Shown here: piece by piece, positions 1-6,137 of the stretch
Layout of the letters: each line of letters starts with the position of its first letter
Numbering within the stretch: the first letter of the stretch is position 1
DNA from: Synergistaceae bacterium UBA4088
GTDB taxonomy: Bacteria > Synergistota > Synergistia > Synergistales > Thermovirgaceae
Reading direction: 5' to 3'
Assembly: GCA_002382605.1 (NCBI GenBank)
Contig: DFYG01000119.1
Coordinates: forward strand, 1 to 7,294
DNA: 7,294 bases
Made by a program: the position numbers and the translations under genes
Notes under the pieces: model-generated
Databases searched by the model: none
Told to the model about the DNA's origin: nothing
The model's input: the letters and a program-made list of their open reading frames with translations, nothing else

Positions 1-2
1 TG

Positions 3-245
3 CACCGGAACGCCTACAACATCTCTGCCATGAGCTTCGACCCGGAACAGATCGCCGAGTCGATCAGGAAGGTCATTCCGAACTTCGATATATCCTACGA
101 CGTGGACCCGGTCAGGCAGGGCATAGCAGAATCGTGGCCGAATTCGCTCGACTGCACGGCAGCGAAGGAAGAGTGGGGTTTCGCGCCCGAGTACGGTCTC
201 GACCGGATGACAGTGGATATGCTGGAGAGGGTGGGTAAGAAATAA
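3..245 (+). CDS. tdh: L-threonine 3-dehydrogenase, NAD-dependent epimerase-like type (C-terminal fragment)
   Basis: This is the last 80 codons of a gene that begins before the window; the frame is open from base 3 to the TAA at 243-245. The tail reads YNISAMSF, then an alpha helix, then RQGIAESWPNSLD and a closing EWGFAPEYGLDRMTVDML helix. The YN(I/V)(S/T)A...F start and the IA-x-SWP-x-S(L/I)D block are typical of the short-chain (UDP-galactose-epimerase-like) threonine dehydrogenases of archaea and bacteria. These oxidise L-threonine to 2-amino-3-oxobutyrate with NAD+, feeding glycine and acetyl-CoA formation in the cytosol. The Rossmann glycine motif and the Tyr-x3-Lys pair lie outside the window, so activity cannot be judged. 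Another extended short-chain epimerase is possible but less likely. The gene converges on the malic enzyme gene, so it is not part of that operon. Confidence 0.78.
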   Translation, partial: HRNAYNISAMSFDPEQIAESIRKVIPNFDISYDVDPVRQGIAESWPNSLDCTAAKEEWGFAPEYGLDRMTVDMLERVGKK

Positions 246-289
246 CAGGCGACAAGGCTGCAGGAAGACCTTAAAACAAGGCGGCAGGA

Positions 290-352
290 TGAAGGAGGCA
301 GGAAAACAAACCAGGGGCCTGCCCTGAGAAGATCTGTTTTCTGCCTCCTTCA
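290..352. terminator. long hairpin between convergent genes, probable bidirectional terminator
   Basis: Bases 290-308 (TGAAGGAGGCAG, an extra G, then AAAACA) pair with 335-352 (TGTTTTCTGCCTCCTTCA), giving an 18-bp stem with one bulged G. A second small stem, CAGGG (312-316) with CCCTG (322-326), sits in its loop. It lies between the stop of the threonine dehydrogenase (245) and the stop of the malic enzyme (413), as expected for a shared terminator. No clear U-tract follows the stem on either strand, so it may instead be an mRNA 3'-end stabilising structure or a dispersed intergenic repeat. Confidence 0.55.
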
Positions 353-412
353 AGGGGTTCTACGATCAATGTCTTGCTTTTGAAATTACCCGAGGTTTAT
401 GTCGAGAGGTTT

Positions 413-1642
413 CTAAACAGAAAACGCCTCTTCCCGCTCGTGACGAGATACCTGACGACAGGTTGCCCCGCTATCGTTTGCTGCCTTGGCGACAGCCTTT
501 GCCACGGCTGGAACGACCCTGACATCGAGTGCGCCCGGGATGATGTATTCCGGAGTCAGCTCCTTATCAGTAACCAGATCCGCAAGCGCATTCGAAGCAG
601 CGATCTTCATTTCTTCGTTTACACACTTTGCCCTGACATCGAGAGCTCCTCTGAAAATACCCGGGAATCCGAGACAATTGTTGATCTGATTGGGGAAATC
701 GCTGCGGCCGGTTGCAATGATGGAAGCTCCCGCTTCTTTCGCATCTTCCGGGAATATTTCCGGCGTCGGGTTCGCCATTGCGAAGAGAATGGGATCCCTG
801 GCCATGGATCGGACCATCTCCCGTGTTACCAGACCGGGTGCCGAGAGGCCGAGAAAAACGTCAGCTCCGCGGATCACTTCAGCGAGGGAGCCTTTTTCCC
901 GTCCGGAATTGGTGATACGGGCGACTTGATCCTTTGCCGGGTTCATGTTCTCCCGGCGCCCCTGGTAGATGGCGCCAATACGATCGCAGAGAAGGAGCTC
1001 TCCGGCCCCGGCGGAGAGCAGGAAGCGACAAATGGCGATCCCGGCAGCTCCGGACCCGCTCATGACTATTCGGGATGTCTGGATTTTACGCCCCGTTATC
1101 TTCAGAGCGTTCAGCAAACCTGCTAGAGTGATGACCGCCGTGCCGTGCTGATCGTCGTGAAAAACGGGGATATCGAGGGAGGCCTGGAGTTCCCGCTCTA
1201 TTTCAAAGCAGCGCGGCGCGGAGATGTCCTCCAGATTGATTCCCCCGAAAGAAGGGGCGATCAGGGAAACAGTCTCCACGATAACGGCAGGGTCTTTGGA
1301 TCTTACGCATATCGGGAAAGCGTCAATGTTTGAAAAGCGTTTAAAGAGAACGCATTTCCCCTCCATTACGGGCAGGGCTGCTTCGGGACCGATGTCGCCC
1401 AGGCCCAGAACGGCGGTTCCGTCAGTCACAACGGCAACGGTGTTCCACTTGGAGGTCACTTCGTAGATGGAGTCCGGGTTGCGCTCGATCTCTCTGCACG
1501 GTTCAGCGACACCGGGTGTGTAGACCAGGGAAAGATCCTCCATTGTCTCTACTGGTATCTTGCTCTCAATGGAAATTTTGCCACGGTATTTTCTGTGCAA
1601 CTCCAGAGATTCCTGAAACAACCGCTCGCGTTTGTCGGTCAT
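413..1642 (-). CDS. malic enzyme, NAD(P)-dependent (oxaloacetate-decarboxylating malate dehydrogenase)
   Basis: The enzyme oxidatively decarboxylates L-malate to pyruvate and CO2 in the cytosol. The predicted 409 residues match the short bacterial form without the phosphotransacetylase domain. Visible motifs are VYTPGVAEPC (40-49, with the catalytic Tyr41), VMEGKCVLFKRF (92-103, the expected catalytic Lys96), NLEDI (136-140, metal ligands Glu138 and Asp139), HDDQHGTA (162-169), the dinucleotide loop GSGAAG (196-201), ANPTPEI (290-296) and NQINN (318-322). An acidic residue, Asp220, ends the second beta strand after the glycine loop, which favours NAD over NADP (inference). The frame is open upstream to 1732, but the ATG at 1642 is chosen because AGGAGG lies 9 nt before it and the extra 30 residues are not family-like. 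It is the last gene of the leftward operon, 121 bp after the LarA-type gene. An internal promoter or regulatory leader is possible because a palindrome lies in that gap. Confidence 0.93.
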   Translation of the reverse strand: MTDKRERLFQESLELHRKYRGKISIESKIPVETMEDLSLVYTPGVAEPCREIERNPDSIYEVTSKWNTVAVVTDGTAVLGLGDIGPEAALPVMEGKCVLFKRFSNIDAFPICVRSKDPAVIVETVSLIAPSFGGINLEDISAPRCFEIERELQASLDIPVFHDDQHGTAVITLAGLLNALKITGRKIQTSRIVMSGSGAAGIAICRFLLSAGAGELLLCDRIGAIYQGRRENMNPAKDQVARITNSGREKGSLAEVIRGADVFLGLSAPGLVTREMVRSMARDPILFAMANPTPEIFPEDAKEAGASIIATGRSDFPNQINNCLGFPGIFRGALDVRAKCVNEEMKIAASNALADLVTDKELTPEYIIPGALDVRVVPAVAKAVAKAANDSGATCRQVSRHEREEAFSV

Positions 1643-1651
1643 GGATGACTT

Positions 1652-1657
1652 CCTCCT
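1652..1657 (-). promoter_or_regulatory. ribosome binding site deciding the malic enzyme start
   Basis: Read on the minus strand the bases are AGGAGG, followed by a 9-nt spacer and the ATG ending at 1642. This rules against the longer upstream reading frame, whose ATG at 1732 would place the palindrome at 1666-1692 inside the coding region. Confidence 0.8.
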
Positions 1658-1665
1658 GAAGGCTT

Positions 1666-1692
1666 GATCCTGAGGGTCAGGATCGATCCTGA
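1666..1692. promoter_or_regulatory. three adjoining GATCCTGA half-sites forming overlapping palindromes (candidate operator or leader structure)
   Basis: GATCCTGA (1666-1673), GGG, TCAGGATC (1677-1684) and GATCCTGA (1685-1692) follow one another. Bases 1677-1692 are a perfect 16-bp palindrome, and 1666-1684 are a perfect 8-bp inverted repeat around a 3-base loop. On the minus strand this sits 24-50 nt upstream of the malic enzyme ATG, so it would fall in the leader of the operon mRNA or at an internal promoter. The alternative pairings could act as a protein operator or as two mutually exclusive hairpins. No U-tract follows, so a simple terminator is unlikely. Confidence 0.5.
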
Positions 1693-1763
1693 AAAATATG
1701 AATTGCCGAAACCCCGCTCTAAGTCGGAGCATATTTCAGAGATGTTCCCCTCACAGCCCAAAA

Positions 1764-3017
1764 TTACTTTCCCGTCATTATCGGAAGAGTAGACCCTCCG
1801 GCAGGCATCACTATCACACGTGCCGATGACCCCATGAGCAAAAGGGCCTTCCTGATGGCTGATTCGATATCAGGAAATGGCTCCACGAAAAATGATCTTG
1901 CAGTTTCATCATAAAGGTCAGAGACCAGAAATATCGAGGCCTTTTGAAGCGCAATAGCAATGGCTGCCGCTTTGTGGCCTCCCAGCTGAAAATCTCTTCC
2001 AGTTCTATCGATCAGATCTTCGAGACAAGCGGACTGGTGGATCCAGTTCTCGAAAACCTTCGAACCCAGGCCTTCAGAGCAGGAAGCCACCCAGATCACT
2101 ACCCCTCCGGGTCGGACGGCCCAGACGGCATTATCCAGAGCCTTCTGGGCCTGATAAACATTGATGTCCTTCGGGTATCCCCCGGCGGAGACAATAACGA
2201 TGTCGGCCTGTTCCTGAATGGCCACCTTGCCAATAGTGTCCAGAAACCTGCAGCCGGCCCGGTGGGCCTCGATATAATGGCCTGCCACAGCGTGAACGAT
2301 CTCCTTTTGCTGGTTCAGGACGACGTTGAGGATAAAATCGATGGGCAGAATGTTGCCGATCTCATCAAGATCATTACGGACGGGGTTGCTCTCAAGGTTG
2401 CCGGATCGGGCGCCATCTTCGAGCATCATCCGGTGGTTGGCCTGAATGGCTGAATTTGTGGATACCCCCGGGAAAATAGCTTTGGAGCCTCCGCTGTAGC
2501 CGGCAAAATAGTGAAACTCGATGTTGCCCAGACAGATCCTCCTGTCTGCTTCTACAACTGCGCGAAAGATTTCGACGGGTGTATGCCTCGAAGTTTCCCC
2601 CAAACTCAAACAATCCGATGGGTCGTGGTCGATACAGCGGTATTTTCCAAAGATCTTGTCGCCCACGAGTTTTTGCTTCTCTTCTTCGCTGTGTCTTCGG
2701 TGGCTGCCGAGAGCAAAGACGATAGCGATGTCCTTTTTATCTATACCCGCAGAGTGTAGCTCATTCAGCACCGGTGGGAGGAGTTCATGGGAGGGGCAGG
2801 GTCTGGTAATGTCGCTTGTGATGATGGCCACAGTTTCTCCGGGCTTTACGATCTCTTTAAGCGGTGGAGATCCAATAGGGGAAGACAGTGCAAGCCGAAG
2901 TATTTCATCGGGTGTTCTTTCCGGAGAAAAATGGCGTGGCTCCAGAACAGCCGCGATCATTTCATCCGCGAGGGCAAAATCAAGCCACTGCTTACCGTAA
3001 GCCAGCCTGAATCTCAT
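1764..3017 (-). CDS. larA: LarA-family nickel-pincer 2-hydroxyacid racemase/epimerase
   Basis: LarA enzymes interconvert 2-hydroxyacid enantiomers by hydride transfer through a nickel-pincer nucleotide covalently held by a lysine. The 417-residue length is typical. The active-site set of the family is present: SDITRP (68-73, with Asp69 and Arg72), GSHRRHS (104-110, His106), the block from Gly164 to Lys179 containing FHYFAGYSGGSK (His169 and cofactor-anchoring Lys179), NH at 194-195 (His195), and YQAQK at 288-292 (Gln289 and Lys292 matching the conserved Q-x2-K pair). Lactate is the founding substrate, but homologues racemise malate, 2-hydroxyglutarate, phenyllactate and others. The position immediately before malic enzyme suggests malate (inference). 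LarB, LarC and LarE, needed to make the cofactor, are not in the window. The ATG at 3017 follows a purine-rich GGAAAGG site. It lies 48 bp after the C45 hydrolase gene, apparently in the same operon. Confidence 0.9.
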   Translation of the reverse strand: MRFRLAYGKQWLDFALADEMIAAVLEPRHFSPERTPDEILRLALSSPIGSPPLKEIVKPGETVAIITSDITRPCPSHELLPPVLNELHSAGIDKKDIAIVFALGSHRRHSEEEKQKLVGDKIFGKYRCIDHDPSDCLSLGETSRHTPVEIFRAVVEADRRICLGNIEFHYFAGYSGGSKAIFPGVSTNSAIQANHRMMLEDGARSGNLESNPVRNDLDEIGNILPIDFILNVVLNQQKEIVHAVAGHYIEAHRAGCRFLDTIGKVAIQEQADIVIVSAGGYPKDINVYQAQKALDNAVWAVRPGGVVIWVASCSEGLGSKVFENWIHQSACLEDLIDRTGRDFQLGGHKAAAIAIALQKASIFLVSDLYDETARSFFVEPFPDIESAIRKALLLMGSSARVIVMPAGGSTLPIMTGK

Positions 3018-3065
3018 GTCTTTTACCTTTCCTTCAACAGTGTGTTGTACACGTTTCCCAAATCT

Positions 3066-4142
3066 TCACCTAATGGGCCCGAAGGGTGCAAATCCGCCCA
3101 GGCAGGGATTGGAGCTGCTGAACCAGATAACGCCATCCGTCAGATCCATGATGGTGGAATAGACAGAAGCAAGCTGTTTTCCCTCGGGATCCCCTGGATC
3201 TTCGTGTCTGCAGATGGAGTCGGGGTAGCTTATGTGATCCGACAGAAAAGTCTTGCAATGCTCGAAATCCATTTTGCCTTCATGTGCGGCCAGAAGCGTG
3301 TTGATCCGGCCGAGTCTCTGGAAAGAATCGGGAAGGAGAACCTTTCCTTTATCCTTTGCGAGACCGGGAAGAAAGGTGGCAGTAAAGTGATTCGTATGGG
3401 ATATCCACCCTTTCTCCGCGTAGAAAACCCAGAAATCATCGGGCGATGCCTCAATATCGATGACCTCTCCTTCTGAGCTTCCGACAATAAAGTTCGCGGA
3501 ACTTGCCCGTGGGGAAACCGCCACTGCCTGGACGGCATCCGCAAGTCCGGGGGCATCAAGCATACCTCGAAGCAGGACGTGCACGGGAACTCCGGGCTTG
3601 CCGTACCCTGTTGTAAGAGCGTTGAAACCGACGCCAATTCCTGAGCTGTTGATGCCTTTCCCGCTGATTATTCCGGCCTCGGCGATCATGAGAACCGTCG
3701 GTTCCGGAGGTTGCTCGATCTGGATAATGGCCAGCGATTTCTCCTGTCGGCGGATCCAGTCCCAATTCTGGCAAAGATATGTTTTGCCGTCGGAAGTCAC
3801 CGCTGGGGTGGCTCCAAAGGCGGTGCAGCCGTCAACCTGTGTGTCCAGGACTATCTCGCTTCTGGAGTTAAGGGTCAGGATATCTCTGAAATCCCTCTTC
3901 GAGCCTTCTGCGATCCCTTCCATTTCCTCAACGATCTTCGGACTATACTCCCTGATAAATGGAAGGAATTCCATTGATCGCCTGCCAGCATCCTCCCAGC
4001 TTACCCCGCTGAAATCCCTGAACATTCCGGTGTAGTTGGCAATGCTCACATCGATCTCGGCCCGGAAAGTTCTCCCGTAAAGGCGCCCCCTCTCGAGGGG
4101 ATTTCCTGAAAGTTTCAGGAAAGGGTACCTTTTGCCAGCCAT
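3066..4142 (-). CDS. C45-family autoproteolytic acyltransferase/hydrolase (penicillin acyl-transferase-like Ntn hydrolase)
   Basis: The 358-residue protein resembles acyl-CoA:6-aminopenicillanate acyltransferase and bacterial C45 relatives, which hydrolyse or transfer amide-linked acyl groups. These proenzymes cut themselves before a cysteine that becomes the N-terminal nucleophile. Here the expected site is VDGCTAFG, between Gly105 and Cys106. The region from 1 to 105 would be the small subunit, with the early G-x-x-x-G-R-L-Y-G pattern and the helix EEMEGIAEGS (72-81). Family-typical blocks in the large part are CQNWDW (124-129, with Asp128), SSANFIVG around residue 215, EGEVIDIEASP, and SHTNHF. 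No signal peptide is seen, so it is probably cytosolic. It is the first gene of the leftward operon, starting at the ATG at 4142 behind a GGGGGA site. The substrate is unknown; an N-acyl amino acid or amide that releases a hydroxyacid precursor is only a guess. Confidence 0.85.
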   Translation of the reverse strand: MAGKRYPFLKLSGNPLERGRLYGRTFRAEIDVSIANYTGMFRDFSGVSWEDAGRRSMEFLPFIREYSPKIVEEMEGIAEGSKRDFRDILTLNSRSEIVLDTQVDGCTAFGATPAVTSDGKTYLCQNWDWIRRQEKSLAIIQIEQPPEPTVLMIAEAGIISGKGINSSGIGVGFNALTTGYGKPGVPVHVLLRGMLDAPGLADAVQAVAVSPRASSANFIVGSSEGEVIDIEASPDDFWVFYAEKGWISHTNHFTATFLPGLAKDKGKVLLPDSFQRLGRINTLLAAHEGKMDFEHCKTFLSDHISYPDSICRHEDPGDPEGKQLASVYSTIMDLTDGVIWFSSSNPCLGGFAPFGPIR

Positions 4143-4185
4143 TCTCTTTCCCCCGTTCCAAAAAGTATGCTGTGCCGGATCCGTT

Positions 4186-4208
4186 ATTCATTACATTGAT
4201 AGATGAAT
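4186..4208. promoter_or_regulatory. inverted repeat ATTCAT-N11-ATGAAT upstream of the leftward operon
   Basis: Arms of 6 bp (4186-4191 and 4203-4208) flank 11 bases. The repeat lies 44-66 bp upstream of the hydrolase ATG, where a leftward promoter is expected. It does not resemble the palindrome at 4253-4279. The arms are short and AT-rich, so chance is a real possibility. Confidence 0.25.
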
Positions 4209-4215
4209 CACAATA

Positions 4216-4245
4216 TTGACAGTTCTGAAAAACACGTGAGAAGAT
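4216..4245 (+). promoter_or_regulatory. candidate promoter of the rightward (regulator) operon
   Basis: A perfect TTGACA (4216-4221) is followed after 18 bp by GAAGAT (4240-4245), a 3-of-6 match to the -10 consensus. Transcription would then start near 4252, with the palindrome at 4253-4279 directly downstream, an arrangement suited to repression. An alternative is CATAAT (4283-4288, 5 of 6) with a poor -35, AGGTCA at 4261-4266, which would put the palindrome over the -35 region. Confidence 0.35.
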
Positions 4246-4252
4246 GCTGTTA

Positions 4253-4279
4253 TTGGTAAGAGGTCAGACCACAGACCAA
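4253..4279. promoter_or_regulatory. 27-bp nested palindrome, candidate operator for the adjacent FadR-subfamily regulator
   Basis: TTGGT (4253-4257) mirrors ACCAA (4275-4279), and GGTC (4262-4265) mirrors GACC (4267-4270). Both share the same centre at base 4266, so 10 of 13 half-site positions are symmetric. FadR-subfamily GntR regulators bind short palindromes of the GT-N3-AC type, often inside TGGT...ACCA, and GGTCAGACC fits that. Placement just upstream of the regulator and between two divergent operons suggests autoregulation and shared control. Confidence 0.65.
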
Positions 4280-4320
4280 CGACATAATACCACAGATCCT
4301 GTTTTTGGAATATTCGCGCA

Positions 4321-4330
4321 GAGGAGGTGA
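4321..4330 (+). promoter_or_regulatory. ribosome binding site deciding the regulator start
   Basis: GAGGAGGTGA is a near-full match to the anti-Shine-Dalgarno sequence. An in-frame GTG at 4327 lies inside the site itself and cannot be the start, so translation should begin at the ATG at 4339, 8 nt after the end of the site. Confidence 0.85.
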
Positions 4331-4338
4331 AAAATCGG

Positions 4339-5085
4339 ATGAGTTTATCTTTCAGGCGCATCGATCGTTCCACAATTACGGAAAATATTATCGAACAGCT
4401 CAGGGACAAGATACTCTCCGAAGAGATAAAGCCTGGCGACAAACTTCCGCCTGAGCGTGTTCTTGCGGAAAATTTTGCTGTCGCCCGGACCTCTGTTCGT
4501 GAAGCCATCCGGGCACTTCAGTACATGGGTATTCTTGAAGTGCGCTGCGGAGATGGGACTTTCCTGAGTGAAAATACCACTATCCTCACGGATCATTTCA
4601 AAGCCTCGCATCTTCTGAGGCGTTTCCCCCTTATAGAGCTGATCGAGGCGAGGAAGATCATCGAGGGCTCCACTGTTTATCTGGCGGTCGAAAGATCCTC
4701 CCCCGAAGACCGTGAAGCTCTACAGGAGTTTTTCAGGTTTTCTGAAAAAAGCGCCAACGATGAGAATGAATTCTTGAAGGCAGATTTTGATTTTCACAGA
4801 AAGATCGCCGAAATGAGCCAGAACTCTGTATTGCTGGAAATGTTGAATGCCATGAGGGAACTGACAATTGAGGAAAATCTCGATGTCATAAAAAAACCCG
4901 GTCAGATAAAAAACGCTCTATCTTTTCATCGCGAGATTCTTGATTCCATCCTCTCCTGTGATGCGGAGCAGGCAAGGCAGCATATGCTCAGGCACCTTGA
5001 AAATATTGAAGGCATCGTCATGGAGCTTGTCGAAAACCGGATACCGGAAGAGAGGAGTGATGCGCCTGAACCTGATCCGGAATAG
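4339..5085 (+). CDS. GntR-family transcriptional regulator, FadR subfamily with FCD ligand domain
   Basis: The 248-residue protein has an N-terminal winged helix-turn-helix (about 5-77). Its signatures are ILSEEIKPGDKLPPER and then ARTSVREAIRALQYMGILE, with the wing GDGTFLSE. An all-helical FCD domain follows (about 95-225). The FCD metal-ligand pattern is present: Asp149 and His153 in ADFDFHRKIA, His197 in FHREILDSI and His219 in HMLRHLENI. Such regulators usually sense carboxylic or hydroxy acids, which bind at this metal, and most are repressors released by the ligand. That fits the hydroxyacid enzymes on both sides. The candidate operator at 4253-4279 lies 60 bp upstream. The next gene begins 34 bp after its stop, so it probably leads a tricistronic or longer operon. 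The acidic, proline-containing tail (EERSDAPEPDPE) is outside the domain. Confidence 0.93.
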   Translation: MSLSFRRIDRSTITENIIEQLRDKILSEEIKPGDKLPPERVLAENFAVARTSVREAIRALQYMGILEVRCGDGTFLSENTTILTDHFKASHLLRRFPLIELIEARKIIEGSTVYLAVERSSPEDREALQEFFRFSEKSANDENEFLKADFDFHRKIAEMSQNSVLLEMLNAMRELTIEENLDVIKKPGQIKNALSFHREILDSILSCDAEQARQHMLRHLENIEGIVMELVENRIPEERSDAPEPDPE

Positions 5086-5102
5086 AGACGAATCCATCAA
5101 GT

Positions 5103-5112
5103 AAGGAGGTGA
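5103..5112 (+). promoter_or_regulatory. ribosome binding site for a TTG-start gene
   Basis: AAGGAGGTGA is a perfect-looking Shine-Dalgarno site. Two in-frame TTG codons follow, at 5114 (4 nt after GGAGG) and 5120 (10 nt after). The second matches the spacing used by the neighbouring genes (10-11 nt) and is preferred. No ATG occurs before residue 8. Confidence 0.7.
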
Positions 5113-5119
5113 TTTGCGC

Positions 5120-6097
5120 TTGTCAAAATATTCCGTATTCATGACCGACAGCATCTTCCCTGACACTGATATTGAGGAGAAGGAACTGGCATCGATAGAC
5201 GCTGATCTAACCCTGTCGAGCAAACAGAACGCCTCCACCTTCCTCAAGGAGGGTAAGGACTGTGATGCCATGCTCGTGGTGTATGCCCCCGTAGTGGCTG
5301 ACGTGATCGAGGGGCTGACACGCTGCAAGGTCATTGTAAGAACAGGGATAGGCTACAACAACATCGATATCGATGCCGCATCGCGCAAGGGCATCATGGT
5401 GGCAAACGTTCCGGACTACTGTATCGATGAAGTAGCCGATCATACCATAGCACTCTTCCTTTCCGGGGTAAGAAAGATCAATTTTCTCAACTCAAGGGTC
5501 AGGGAGGGTGTCTGGAACGTCAATGAAGCGAGCCCCATCCCTAGGTTGAGAGGCAAGGTCTATGGTCTTCTCGGTTGCGGAGCCATAGGTCAGCGTGTTG
5601 CAGAGAGGGCCGCTGCCTTTGGGATGGAAGTGGTGGGTTTCGACCCCTTTGTCCCCGATGAGGTCATGGCCCAGGCCGGGATCCGCCGTATTGGTGATCT
5701 TGACAGCTTCTTCGCATCCGTTGACGCTTTTTCACTACACGTCCCACTGACAGAAGAGACTCACCACATAATCAACAGGAAGAACCTGGAAAAGATGAAG
5801 AATTCCGCCTTCGTGGTTAATACCTCGAGAAGTCCCCTTGTCAACGAGAAGGAACTCTTTGATGCACTCAAGGAGGGGGTAATAGCGGGAGCGGCATTGG
5901 ACGTGCTTGAGAAGGAGCCTCCCGAAGGAGTTCACCCCCTCGCGGAGTTGCCAAACGTTATCATCACACCCCATGCGGCGTTCTTCTCCGATGGAGCCGT
6001 ACCGGAGCTCAGGCTTAAGGCTGCCAGGGAGATAGTGAGAACCCTGACGGAAGGTCAACCCAAGTTCTGGGTCAACAGAAAGCAGATGGAACGTTGA
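5120..6097 (+). CDS. D-isomer-specific 2-hydroxyacid dehydrogenase (C-terminal-binding-protein/phosphoglycerate dehydrogenase type)
   Basis: The 325-residue protein starts with TTG and is a cytosolic NAD-dependent oxidoreductase that interconverts a 2-oxoacid and its D-2-hydroxyacid. The substrate-domain motif VRTGIGYNNID (about 74-84) is followed by the Rossmann motif GLLGCGAIGQR (149-159) with Asp175 at the end of the second strand, which indicates NAD. The catalytic triad is Arg237 (NTSRSP), Glu264 (LDVLEKEPP) and His285 (ITPHAAF). The usual Arg-Gly after the catalytic strand is Arg-Ser here. There is no ACT or other regulatory domain, so a serine-biosynthetic SerA is less likely than a catabolic or specialised dehydrogenase. 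It lies between the regulator and the DRE-TIM enzyme, 40 bp before the latter. The substrate cannot be assigned; neighbours suggest a 2-oxoacid linked to the DRE-TIM or LarA reaction. Confidence 0.9.
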   Translation: MSKYSVFMTDSIFPDTDIEEKELASIDADLTLSSKQNASTFLKEGKDCDAMLVVYAPVVADVIEGLTRCKVIVRTGIGYNNIDIDAASRKGIMVANVPDYCIDEVADHTIALFLSGVRKINFLNSRVREGVWNVNEASPIPRLRGKVYGLLGCGAIGQRVAERAAAFGMEVVGFDPFVPDEVMAQAGIRRIGDLDSFFASVDAFSLHVPLTEETHHIINRKNLEKMKNSAFVVNTSRSPLVNEKELFDALKEGVIAGAALDVLEKEPPEGVHPLAELPNVIITPHAAFFSDGAVPELRLKAAREIVRTLTEGQPKFWVNRKQMER

Positions 6098-6137
6098 AGA
6101 CATTCGTTCGCTGCGATTATCAGGAGGAATAAACAAC

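Larger units (their letters stand above)
4143..4338. promoter_or_regulatory. divergent intergenic region carrying promoters of both operons
   Basis: This 196-bp AT-richer gap separates the start of the leftward operon from the GntR gene. It contains a perfect -35 hexamer TTGACA, a strong palindrome near the regulator gene and a weaker inverted repeat nearer the leftward gene. No small ORF with a convincing ribosome binding site is seen in it. Confidence 0.75.

Noticed and set aside
374..1126. 250-codon open frame on the plus strand
   Set aside because: It lies antisense to the malic enzyme gene, which has full family motifs; the plus-strand translation is Arg/Cys/Ser-rich with no recognisable domain and no ribosome binding site.
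1643..1732. 30-residue N-terminal extension of malic enzyme
   Set aside because: The AGGAGG site at 1652-1657 and the MTDKRERLFQ start at 1642 fit the family; the extension has no family similarity and would code through the palindromic leader.
1916..1926. GGTC-AGA-GACC resembling the core of the candidate operator
   Set aside because: It lies inside the LarA coding region, lacks the outer TTGGT/ACCAA symmetry and is expected by chance at this length.
2787..3476. 229-codon plus-strand open frame spanning the LarA/C45 junction
   Set aside because: Antisense to two well-supported genes and without recognisable motifs; it is a by-product of the codon bias of the opposite strand.
3460..4035. 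191-codon plus-strand open frame
   Set aside because: Wholly antisense to the C45 hydrolase, low-complexity Ser/Pro/Ile composition, no ribosome binding site.
4292..4302. ACAG-ATC-CTGT inverted repeat in the regulator leader
   Set aside because: Only 4-bp arms; too short to separate from chance.
4191..4611. Minus-strand open frames over the divergent region and the start of the regulator gene
   Set aside because: They overlap the GntR coding region antisense and show no domain; the intergenic part is better explained by promoters and operators.
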